Of a DNA stretch of 64,000 nt, positions 11,327-20,317 are shown piece after piece. Under the pieces are notes generated by a model. It was given only the letters and a program-made list of their open reading frames with translations, did no database searches and was not told the DNA's origin. The translations under genes and the position numbers were made by a program. Positions within the stretch are counted from its first letter, which is position 1, and each line of letters begins with the position of its first letter. Source of the DNA: Gracilaria gracilis (Eukaryota > Rhodophyta > Florideophyceae > Gracilariales > Gracilariaceae); assembly GCA_030374805.1 (NCBI GenBank), contig JARGSG010000025.1, forward strand, positions 124,001 through 188,000. Direction: 5' to 3'.

Positions 11327-13761
11327 TCAATTCTCCTTCCAAAGAGACTGATTTACTGAGTACATCTCGGCATGGGCACTCTTGTTGCTTGTGGGCAAGG
11401 TCTGGAGCCCCTGGTATGAACTCTTGTCTTCATGATCTGCGGGGTTATCGCGCTTGTCCGATGCTGCCGGGTTGTTACCGTCACTTCCGATGGCAAGGAG
11501 AGTTTCGAATGTGGAGCTGTTGTTCCTTCCTTCTTCAAACGCCATGCTCTCGAGCTCCACACTAAGAGCTCGAACCGTTTCGTTGAAGTCTTCGACTTTA
11601 TCTTTCGATTGTGACTGAGTTATCAGTGTGTTGTACACTTTCTTGGCCTTATTGCGTTCCGGACAGTTGCGCATTAAGTGGTCTAGGGCACCACAGATGT
11701 ATCATGCGAGATCTTTCTTGTTGAACTTGCGGGTGCAAAGCCATGGTTTGCTTCGGCTATTGATTGGTTTACCGTAGCGAGGGTTCGCGTACAGGACTTT
11801 CTCATCTGTTCATAGCTGTGGTCGTTCTGTTTTGAAGGGATCGTCAATCGTTGAGCTTTTGTATAGGCGCGACTCGTTTTTTGAGTCTTCCAACCACTTA
11901 CAATGTTTGGTTACGCGGTATGCGAGCTGTTTGTTAAGCTGTTTGTACGTCTCAATTTGATCAGAGGGTCTTTCCATTGTGGGTCGTGCCCAAGCCTCTC
12001 CATGGACGGCGTTGAACAAGAACTCGCGCTTCTTATGATCGTCGCGGAAATGCGGTGGTATGTGGATTGCCTCCTTGTCAATGTCGACAATCATGGCATT
12101 GAACGCTTCTTGAACTGTGCGTTTGCCGTCAAGGTACTGGTTGATATGTATATCGCGGAGCTGATCGAGAACCCTGATTTGGTGGGTCGAGTCATGATAT
12201 TTCCCGGCCATTAGTTGTTTGGCGTGTTCATAGTTCTGGCATCTCTGGGCTACATATTCTGAGAAGTGTATCTCGGCTCCGTCATCTAGAACGAGCGCGA
12301 GCGCGACTAAGGCTTCATCATCGTTGAGGAAGCATGTTAGAAATGCTGTTCGCTCGAACCTTTTGATGAATTCTATCCACGATTCGGTTGATATGCTTTT
12401 GAAGCGCTTATCCTTGAAGACTCGGGTCACTGTTTTCATGCCCTTATGAATTCTTTTCATGCGTTTCTCATCATGATCGAAATTGCGGACACTACAGCTC
12501 GCAATTTGTCGAAGTCGGTTGGTCATTTGGTTGTGGCCCGATGTGTTGCTTCGATAGGAGGGTTCCTCATGCGGTGTTATTGACGGAAACAGCGGCGGCG
12601 ATGCTTGCTGGAAGTTTGGGTGAGGCGTTTTGTTTCTTGGTTCGGAGCCGTGCTTATTTGGCAGTGCGGTGTAGAATTTACAGCTTTCTGATGCTCGAGC
12701 ATCGGGACGGGCTGACATTTCATCGCGGTGGCTCTGTGGGGGAATAATTCTGGCGTTGATTAGCGGAGGCTCGGGGGAAACCTTCCGCTCGAGGAATCGG
12801 AAGTGTTTGTCATTGTCCTGAGCGAGCTTCCTGAGTTCTACTGTCTTCTTCTGCAATGCAGTGTCAAGCTTCTTACTGGACTCATGGAAGCGTTCGTCAA
12901 TTGTTCTATTGACGTGTTCGATGATCGTATGTGAGGTTGTCTCAAGTCACGTGTTGAGTTCTTTTATTGCGTTGAGTACCTCGATCATCTGAAGCTCCTG
13001 GATTTCCTGCAAATTGACATTAGCTTTTACATTTCCGGGTTTTGAACTGCGAGGTTGTTTGGGTTGGGACGCTTCTTTGTCGCAGTTGGGGGTGATTTCA
13101 TCGCTAAGGTCGAAGAACTGGGATATGTCTCCGTTTCTGGGCTCTGGAGCTTGTGATTCTGTCTGTGGGGGTTCTCTAGTGTTGGTTTCAGACTCTGGTT
13201 TGGGGCGTTCTCCATTGTCGATTGCAGGCTATGGATCGGGCTCTTCTCCATTGTCGGTTGCAGATTGATTAGGGGTTTGATCTGCGTGTTCCTGTTCTTT
13301 CGCGGTATCCTCGTCATTGGTTTCTTTGACACTATCGGCAGTGTCGGAGAATCGGCATCGGAGCGCTATTGCATCAGGGATGGTTCTTTCATTGTATGGG
13401 TTATTACCATATGTGTCAATGACCGTTTGCAGGTTGGGTGCCGTTGCATTGTCGTACCAAATGGTGCGGGCAACACGGTGCGCTGGGTTCTGTCAATTCT
13501 TGATGTTTACTCCAAGGTCTTCTAACTTCTTTTGTAATTGTTTAAGCGATTGTTATGCTTAATAACATCGTGGTGAGACAACAGGAGCGGGTGGATGCGG
13601 TTCCTTAGACGGTTAAGAAATTCTATACCCTTGGGATGGTCCTTGAAGGCGGTTCGGATGAGTTTTACCAAGTTGGTTTGGTTTGCATTACTCAAACTCA
13701 TTTTCGGAGCAAATGAGTGGGTGCTCTTTTTGGTTGGAACTTCTTTGAAGTTATCGGTCAT
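11327..13761 (-). pseudogene. copia-1 gag
   Basis: Gag reads leftward from an ATG at 13,761. The longest open piece (12,856-11,810) has a retrotransposon-gag-like helical region ending about 11,820. A CCHC zinc knuckle follows at about 11,660-11,710 as YICGALDHLMRNCPE, with a TGA stop where the first Cys should be. A Gln/Pro/Ser-rich segment around 13,030-13,330 contains short imperfect repeats. There are at least four in-frame stops plus a frame change near 13,500; several of the stops fit CGA-to-TGA or CAG-to-TAG changes. Gag would form the virus-like particle of the element. Confidence 0.75.
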
Positions 13762-13871
13762 CTTGGTTCATTAGTGGGATATAAACCTGATGAAAGTCTT
13801 CTTTAGACACTTATCTAAAGAGCAGGAGGGGTGCACTGGGGATGCTAACGCTTTCGAGCGTTATTTGCGAA

Positions 13872-14095
13872 TGTTGCTGGAACAGCGAGAGCGGTTCTGA
13901 GTTGTAATTGATAATTTAGGTATGAAAACCTGTAAACGGTGACTGTGTCTTTACTGAGTGAATGCGAAAGCGTGCGGGTCTTTATGGGAGCACCACAACA
14001 TTGGCATCAGGGCCGCAAGGATCGGATTGCATAAGAGCGGGTATACAAACGCTTGGTACGGCGCATATGCGTCGAGCGTGCTCGCTCGATCAACA
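13872..14095 (-). repeat. copia-1 5' LTR
   Basis: 224 bp, TGTTG...CAACA on the minus strand, followed on the plus strand by AAACG. Being the 5' LTR of a minus-strand element, it should hold the promoter for leftward transcription. Confidence 0.95.
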
Positions 14096-14100
14096 AAACG

Positions 14101-16537
14101 GTTGTGCGGAGCATGTCCCCGTGGCAGGGATAATTCCGAGTCTTTTGGACTTCCAGCGCTTACGCACATCGGTGTGAAGGGCACGTGGCGTAACCGCTTC
14201 TTGAGCAGCTTGAGTTCTTCTGCTCGACACTTGGGTCTTCTCTAATGCCGCCACCGCTCGGAAACAGACAACGTTGTCAACAAGTCAACTAATGTCCTCC
14301 GCAATAACTCAAATTACGTCTTTCGCTAGGCCACTTGGTTGCTCAATACCGAGAGTACAGTGGCCTTACTGTCTCCCTCCTCGGCGATTGGGTGTTGGTT
14401 GCCGACAGGTTGTGCTTCTGGTACAGAAGGGTCAACTCGTTGACCACTGCAGTCCTGCTGAAGGATGGAAACCTGACCGCTGCGGATAGCCTTAACTACA
14501 CTCTCCGCCATATCGAGACGCTCAGAGATATCCGTACTGCTTCGTCTCAAACGTTCCAGAGTTGCAGTCTCACTCGAACTCTTTATGGCTACAGCACTTG
14601 GAGGCTTTGTGCGAAAACGTAACGCCGAAGGGAGGGCCCGAAACCAAACAGTACTGTGGTTCCCCATGATTATTAGACTGCGGTTGGCCACATTCATAGT
14701 GTCAAGTACAGACCCTGTGGTGAAGCCACCGACCTCTACCGCCGCGTCACCGAAATCCTCAAAGTGTTGCTGCAGAACGTCATTAGCAAGGTTGCTCATG
14801 AACAACAGCAAATCTATGGCACCAAGAGTGTCATCGCAAACCACACGTTGTGCCCGGCCTAGATTCTGCACCCATCTACGGGCTAACTCCAGGCCTTCTA
14901 CCACGAAAACTGTCGGAGTTTCATTCACGTAGTAGCAAGATTTCTTTTATCAAGCGCAGAGCTCCGGCTTCCAAGATCTCCGGTAAGGGATGTTTGTTTG
15001 GTTCATTTCTACATTATGAAGTCCAAGAAAAAATGAAAAACTGCTTGCAGGGCCAGCGACAGGGGTGAAGTAGTCCTCGTCATGACGCTTCGCTCCCAAA
15101 AGAACATGGTACTTGTAACCGAGCGGATAGAATGAGTCCACTTCTGAAAAGTTCCAGGGCGGTCTCTTGGGTGGGATAAAAAATCTATGCGTCACAAGAT
15201 GGAGGTCTCCCGGAATCCATTGCTTCTCTGTGAACTATTCCGTTCGGGGATTAAACTACTGGTACCCGGGGGTCAAAGACCAATTAGTCGTTACTGAGAA
15301 ACGCAACCATCTTTCATCGTCTTGATGGGAGAACCTCGTTCCCCTTAAGATGTTTTGGAGCCCAATGCGCATGATAAGAGTCACCAGGCGGTAAGGAAGA
15401 GGAAAGAGACGCTTGCTACTGGAAGGTTCTCTCGTATGTACTCGTCTAGGAAACCCACCGAACAGATTCATTCTCGGGTCTTTTGCACGCATGAACACAT
15501 GAACATCTTCAATTGCGACTTGAAGAAACGCCATGAGCGCACAAGTGGCCCACTCCGCGTACATTTCACAACTCATCCGTTCGGACAATGGAACTTCGTG
15601 AAGGATGGCGTAGGAGTAGAACGCGAGAATTAGTGGCGTGATGACTGAAAGATCCCTTGAGACACCAACCTTGTCCCAGTCGGGGGGACCCTCACGTAAA
15701 ACTTCTCCCGATCGGTCGGTCGTATGTCGCAGAATTCGACGTTGCGCCACCCAATCATGAACCTATTCTGACTGGCCCTGATATGGGACTATGTAGCGAT
15801 ATTTTCGCCCCACCGGCGCCGATTTAACCAATAGAGTTGATCGTACGGTGGGGACAACATTACCGCTCGGAGTGGGTTCTCTGCTGGAAGGGGAAAGTTG
15901 TGATTGGTGAGAATCTTTAAGACCATAGACGGCATTCGGCCTTGGTAGTAGAATGCCTTACTGCACCGCAATCAGGACATGTCGCAACGACCCACCGTTT
16001 CTTCCTCCACCGAGCCGGTTACCCCGTGTAGCTCTTTCCACCTCTGGAGCCAAGCTCGTTCTGGACTACGCTTTCTGATGCGCGCGGAGACTCCGAAACG
16101 CGGCCGCCGCACGGGAATAAATTCAAAGCGCCTCGCGTAGGTACACGTTCATTTCCGGATCGGACAGCAGTTCCTCTACGGTACACTGCGGCTTCTTTTC
16201 CCTTTCGCCGACGAGTGCGCTTCCGTTTCTAGAAATGAGTAGCGTGTGGGCGCGGTAGTCATACCGTTGGTATGGAAGTGGCGTTGAAAACGTACTGGGC
16301 AGACTCCGGTGAGACGCACCTACGTTTTCCGTGCAGTGTTCCGTGGTTATCGGGAAAGTGCGTCTTGGGACAAGAATGTCCTCAAAAGCCGAGCCGTCTT
16401 GGGTAGTCAATGCAGTTGGAGCCGAAATCTGTTCGCAGCCACTTAATAAAATCGATATCGCGCACCATGTTGATAAAATCTCATTTCCGTTTGGGTGCTG
16501 GCGCTCCGAGAACGTCGCGCAATCTAGGTGGGGGGTC
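14101..16537 (-). pseudogene. Unrecognised decayed coding tract
   Basis: Minus-strand segments at 16,746-16,123, 15,750-15,256, 15,195-14,950 and 14,928-14,326 all lie in one frame, separated by stops; a better reading of 15,971-15,789 is in another frame, where CPDCGAVRHS suggests a zinc-ribbon-like motif. The last 200-residue segment has a heptad-like stretch (TATLERLRRSSTDISERLDM). The longest open pieces are 200, 207 and 164 codons. I recognise no family. It lies between the copia 5' LTR and an LTR at 16,538 and may be the inside of another retroelement or a captured gene. About 230 bases next to the copia element (14,101-14,325) show nothing. Confidence 0.35.
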
Positions 16538-17096
16538 TGTAGTATAGTAGAACCGAACGGAGGGTCATGTTGGAAGGGATATGTGAAGGACAGGGACAGT
16601 ATGCGTGGTGTCACACATGCGCTGGCATGCCACGGCGGACGCACCCACACAACAGATTTTTCACATAGAATAGCTGTAGATAGTCCTCTGGGACCCCGCC
16701 GTCTTATATTTTTCGATACGTGGCTGGCACCGGCCCGGATTGCCACGTGGGAGATCCTCCCATAGAGGCACTACTTTAGTGCATCCGGTCCTCCCACGGG
16801 CCTGAGAAGTAAACAGCAATGACCTTCTCCACGAAACTACAGACTGTAATTCAGACCTGAGCTCTACCGTTTACGGAGTGATTCCATGGGTTCACAAGCC
16901 GTTCGGACTCTTTGCTCGTATCTCGATCGCGCCTGACGTACCCAACTGCCCAGTCTCCCCACGGCAGTCTGGTGCTGGCGATCGTTTCCACGCGTCACGT
17001 ATATCCCAGCTCGGATCACGGGACTACAGGCCCTGCTTACGAACTTACCACACGGATCGCCTTTCTAGGATATTTACTTTCTTGCGCTATCTCACA
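16538..17096 (+). repeat. LTR of a gypsy-type family (LTR-R2, copy 1)
   Basis: Begins TGTAGTATAGTAGAACC and ends CTATCTCACA. It aligns with the solo LTR at 58,785-59,348 (minus strand), which starts TGTAGTAGAGTGGAACC and ends TATGCCACAACA. Directly before it stands CAATCTAGGTGGGGGG, a polypurine-like tract almost identical to the one at the end of gypsy-1, so it is probably a 3' LTR of a plus-strand element. No target duplication is visible. On its right it abuts gypsy-2 gag sequence exactly at 17,097. Confidence 0.7.
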
Positions 17097-17388
17097 GTCA
17101 CCAGTCATATAGCTGACGGCATAGTTTATGTTTTGTTCCCCGGTAGGCTCCTCGTTCATACTAATAAATATGTTCTCAAGGCCTCTTATCGAGCTACGGG
17201 CATTTTTAGCGAAAGAACTTTTCTGGTTTCCCAACATTTAGGGCTTGATTGGTTTGGTTGTTATTAATGTAACGAATAAATTCATGATTAGCATTATTAA
17301 ATTCGTTCTGCAATTATCCGACTTGCTGTTGCAACTCTTGAATAGCTTGCACGATTTGTTGGAATGAAGCTTGAGGAGGATTTGACGT
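17097..17388 (-). pseudogene. gypsy-2 gag N-terminal fragment
   Basis: Translation from 17,388 gives SNPPQASFQQ, matching the gag start at 47,269 of the full copy, but the start codon is ACG instead of ATG. Stops and a frame change follow, after which GLENIFISMN and AVSYMTGD match the full copy up to the junction at 17,097. Confidence 0.75.
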
Positions 17389-17433
17389 TTTAAACAATTA
17401 AATTCAAATTTAAATTCAAATAGTGTTCTTTAT

Positions 17434-18183
17434 TCAATTTTTGGCTTTGAAATAATTAATTTCTTGACTAATTGTATCAATTGACTCTTTTGGAGTTCGT
17501 TTGACACGGGTAATTGGGTCACCATTGGGCAATGTAGCCAAGCTTGCGTATTCGCGGTAGGCACTTACATGAAGCAGATGGTCCGCTGTAAGGAGGTGAT
17601 GACAGTAAGCCAAAGGATTCTTACACCACAGCTCGCACAGGTGGCAAGGAATCCTCAACTTGTCCACGTTTTCCACGAGTACCAAGTGTCGAGCGGCATC
17701 GAACCATGAATGGCTGACAATCGCAGAAATGTGATTAGTCGTGCAGTAATGATCTGTCCACCAAACAGTAGGTGACTTGTAACGGTGACACTCACGGCAG
17801 AGATCACGTGTACGTGGCGTAACGGTGGCACGCGGCAAAGATACACGGCCAATCGGCTGACAGTCAGCACGAACCTTGTCTAGCGCTTTCAATATCCTGT
17901 CCAGTCGGCTACTGGCAGGGTTACAACCATCTAGATGACGTGATGTCAAAGAGGCGTAACAATCATCAGAAATCAGTAAGTAGCCCGCCTGATTGCGAAG
18001 TAGCCCCCGTGGCCTTGTAAGACTCGGTAGGAGGTAGAAATGTGGCTTGGATATGCGTCCATCAGTCAACGTAAGTAACTTCTGTAAGAGACCTCCAGCA
18101 CTGACACGTATTTGATTCGAATTGGTTGAAAAGTATTGAAAGAAAATGTGTTCAATGGCTGGTAAGTGGTCTCCACTTGGCAT
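17434..18183 (-). CDS. Extra 5' ORF of gypsy-2 (249 aa, Cys/His-rich, unknown function)
   Basis: An intact 249-codon frame between the leader and gag. It is not a known gag or pol domain. Two Cys/His clusters can be seen: CRECHRYKSPTVWWTDHYC followed by TTNH, and CHLCELWCKN with CHHLLTADH, both of which could bind zinc. The C-terminus is lysine-rich (KRTPKESIDTISQEINYFKAKN region). The same ORF, with stops, sits at 46,567-47,229 in the full-length copy, so it is a fixed part of the family. Retention of an uninterrupted frame in a truncated, otherwise decayed copy is notable. A role in RNA binding or nucleic-acid chaperoning is possible but unproven. Confidence 0.6.
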   Translation of the reverse strand: MPSGDHLPAIEHIFFQYFSTNSNQIRVSAGGLLQKLLTLTDGRISKPHFYLLPSLTRPRGLLRNQAGYLLISDDCYASLTSRHLDGCNPASSRLDRILKALDKVRADCQPIGRVSLPRATVTPRTRDLCRECHRYKSPTVWWTDHYCTTNHISAIVSHSWFDAARHLVLVENVDKLRIPCHLCELWCKNPLAYCHHLLTADHLLHVSAYREYASLATLPNGDPITRVKRTPKESIDTISQEINYFKAKN

Positions 18184-18356
18184 CTTGTGACTTTTTCAAC
18201 GTGTACAGTTGTACACTTATGATTGGCTAATTTTTCGATGTGATTTTGGTCTGGATCGTTTGAATTTGAGTTCCACTTGGCGATTCCTTATTGGTTGTCT
18301 TGTTGTTACTGTTGGTCACGGGACCAGATTCGCCTCGTTAGGCGGTGGCTTCAGAA

Positions 18357-18606
18357 CCCCTAGCAAAGCTCCTTGTCATTGTAATATCATTACTTCGTAA
18401 TTGAAAATGACCCTTGTCATTGAAATGTCAAAGCACTTTGATGGAAGTCAATTCTTTTAAAAATCACATCCATGGATATTCAGTAAAACTAGGCCTTGAT
18501 GACAATTCCATCATGAGGTTTTTCTTCCTCCAATTACTGTTTCACTGCCATTGTATAAGAAGCACTTTAAATCTTCATTACTTTTTGTTAAACGAGTTTT
18601 GCCTGG
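18357..18606. mobile_element. 250-bp miniature element in gypsy-2 leader
   Basis: Absent from the homologous leader at 46,390. It is flanked by a 3-bp duplication GAA (18,354-18,356 and 18,607-18,609). Ends are imperfect inverted repeats: CCCCTAGCAAAGCTC on the left and CCAGGCAAAACTC on the right arm read inward. AT-rich, no coding capacity. Confidence 0.7.
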
Positions 18607-18760
18607 GAATCTGCTTTGCTGACAACTTTGCCAGATTTACTATCAGCAGAAGTCACTGTAATATGGTTAGTATTGTAAGTGTGATGCTACCAAATTGTTT
18701 TAAGAAAATCTAGGCTTTTTGCTTACTATTTAAGGTTTTGTGCTAAGGCGGTGTCTAAAC

Positions 18761-18780
18761 AAGCGTGAACGTTCACGCTT
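18761..18780. repeat. 20-bp perfect palindrome in Harbinger end
   Basis: AAGCGTGAACGTTCACGCTT is identical to its reverse complement; a further half-site (GCGTGAATG) follows at 18,786. Position just inside the terminus suggests a transposase-binding site. Confidence 0.75.
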
Positions 18781-18891
18781 CGTAGGCGTGAATGTTTGAA
18801 GCGCTCAATACAATAGACTGTAAATTAAGGAGCAGGTGCCTCCCCTTCGAGAAAGCAGGGCCAAAGGCGTTCTTGCTCTGTGCTCCGTAAT

Positions 18892-20280
18892 ATGCGCCAT
18901 CTCTTTTCCTTCTATGCGCTATGTGGTACTTCGGACCACAAAAACGGAATCGTACGTCTGGACGAGTTGTCGGACCGACGATCAGGTCACGAGAGCATTG
19001 GCGATTACGGAGCCGACATGACGATTAACATCTCATTTGCCGTGGTGCTAGCAAATATCGATTCTAACCGTCGCCATCGAGTGCGCCTAGGTGTGGGGCA
19101 GGAACTTACTTTTCGCAGAACCGCATCTATTAGACCTTATCTTTGCCCTGCTGTCGCTCATAAGGATACCATATTCGAGTCTATTACAGATTTCTTGAGC
19201 CCGACGAGCTTTAAACGCGACTATAAAATAAATCGCAAATCATTCTACAAGCTTGTCGGGCTCGTGGCCCTTCTTATCAATAAAGATGTCAATATGGGAA
19301 AACGCGCGCAAAGAGCGGCCTTATCTCCCGCTATGCAAGTGGGAATTACTCTCAGCCTTCTAACCGGAGAAACAGTTGACACTGTACATCAGCTGTATAG
19401 AACACAACGTTCTACAGTTTACTATGTCTCTCATGAGACATGCCAAGCTTTGTCAAACGTGCTGCGGCTTCCGGGTATACCGCAATCGTTCCACGAACTA
19501 CAGAATTTGTCAAACGGGTTTAAAATATCCCGGTCGAAAGTGAGCCCATTGTCGGGCTGTATTGGCGCTGTCGATGGCATCGCCATCAAAATAAAGGCGC
19601 CAAAGAGAAGTGCAACCAAATACTGGTGCCGGAAGGGGTACTACGCCCTTCCATTACAGGCGGTAGTGGATGCAGAAGGTAGGTTTCTTTTCGTTTCGGC
19701 CAAGCGCGTGGGCTCAACGAACGACTCACTTGCCTACCCGTCTTCAAAACTTTCAATATATCTACGCAATAACGGTTTACCTGTGAAGTTCTGGATAGTA
19801 GGAGACGAGGCGTATGTGTGCACTGATTACTTGGTGACTCCAATTCCCGCCTCGCAGGTGCGTTTTTATTATGAGAAAGCTTTTAACTATTTCCTCTCCT
19901 CAATGTGCGTTCATGTCGAACAGGCTTTTGGACGTCTGGTTGCTAGGCGGAGGATATTTCAGAAGCGGTATAACTTTGATGTCAATAAAAACGCGAGTAT
20001 CGTCGTTCTCTCCATGAAGCTTCAAAATTACTGCATTCAGGAAGGTGAGGAAAAGAGTCGGGTGTTTTCTGTGTCGGAAGTGCGGAATATAGAGGAAGAC
20101 GTTCACAAGTGGTACTCCACCTGCAAGGAATCTTTTCAAATGATGGACTCTGGAGAGGAAGAGCAAGCCTCTGTTTTTTACATGCCAAGGTCTACTACTA
20201 AGCGGGATAAGCTGGTTGATATTATCCGCGCTCGTAATCTACGCCGTCCCAAATTAACAGGGGTTCCTGTTTCGTTTTAG
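18892..20280 (+). CDS. Harbinger-type DDE transposase (intact, about 462 aa)
   Basis: An uninterrupted frame with the DDE_Tnp_4 nuclease of PIF/Harbinger elements. The N-terminal half includes a helix-turn-helix-like stretch (AALSPAMQVGITLSLLTGE, then TVHQLYRTQRSTVYYVSHE). The catalytic triad is visible: GAVDGIAIKIKAP (first D), FWIVGDEAYVCTDY (second D) and VHVEQAFGRLVARRR (E). The conserved KYWCRKGYYALPLQAVVD lies between the first and second sites. An in-frame GTG lies 12 bases upstream; I chose the ATG at 18,892. The length fits the family. This is the only transposase in the window that looks complete, so it could be active or recently active and may have mobilised nearby elements with 3-bp duplications. 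Confidence 0.88.
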   Translation: MRHLFSFYALCGTSDHKNGIVRLDELSDRRSGHESIGDYGADMTINISFAVVLANIDSNRRHRVRLGVGQELTFRRTASIRPYLCPAVAHKDTIFESITDFLSPTSFKRDYKINRKSFYKLVGLVALLINKDVNMGKRAQRAALSPAMQVGITLSLLTGETVDTVHQLYRTQRSTVYYVSHETCQALSNVLRLPGIPQSFHELQNLSNGFKISRSKVSPLSGCIGAVDGIAIKIKAPKRSATKYWCRKGYYALPLQAVVDAEGRFLFVSAKRVGSTNDSLAYPSSKLSIYLRNNGLPVKFWIVGDEAYVCTDYLVTPIPASQVRFYYEKAFNYFLSSMCVHVEQAFGRLVARRRIFQKRYNFDVNKNASIVVLSMKLQNYCIQEGEEKSRVFSVSEVRNIEEDVHKWYSTCKESFQMMDSGEEEQASVFYMPRSTTKRDKLVDIIRARNLRRPKLTGVPVSF

Positions 20281-20317
20281 AACATTGATGACGAGGAGAA
20301 CATGTAGTGTTTCATTG

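Larger units (their letters stand above)
7238..14095 (-). mobile_element. Complete Ty1/copia LTR retrotransposon (copia-1)
   Basis: Both LTRs are 224 bp (7,238-7,461 and 13,872-14,095), start TGTTG and end CAACA, and are flanked by an identical 5-bp target duplication AAACG (7,233-7,237 and 14,096-14,100). Internal order on the minus strand is gag, protease, integrase, reverse transcriptase, RNase H, the copia order. My hand alignment of the LTRs gives about 17 mismatches in 224, so the insertion is not recent. A purine-rich stretch (GAGTAGAGAGAGCGAA on the minus strand) abuts the 3' LTR. No TGG-type primer-binding site follows the 5' LTR directly. The element has since received a 413-bp insertion (8,055-8,467) and several stop codons in gag. 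Confidence 0.95.
17097..18743 (-). mobile_element. Truncated gypsy-2 copy (leader, extra ORF, gag start)
   Basis: This segment aligns on the minus strand with 46,250-47,560 of the full-length gypsy-2 element. It contains about 45 bp of LTR end (18,700-18,743), the primer-binding region, the leader, the extra ORF and the first 95 codons of gag, and stops within gag at 17,097 where LTR-R2 begins. A 250-bp insertion (18,357-18,606) lies in the leader. The right side is cut at 18,743 by the Harbinger-like terminus. Confidence 0.85.
18747..20280 (+). mobile_element. PIF/Harbinger-like transposon (right end not found)
   Basis: The left end reads TAA (18,744-18,746) followed by GGCGGTGTCTAAAC, resembling a Harbinger target duplication (TWA) plus terminal inverted repeat. 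It holds one intact transposase. No matching GTTTAGACACCGCC end is visible to the right, where an ABC-transporter remnant starts 38 bases after the stop codon, so the element looks truncated. No Myb-like second gene, typical of Harbinger elements, is present. Confidence 0.65.

Noticed and set aside
13027..13332. Separate repeat protein gene
   Set aside because: The frame overlaps copia-1 gag in another register; the repeat is an internal low-complexity part of gag.
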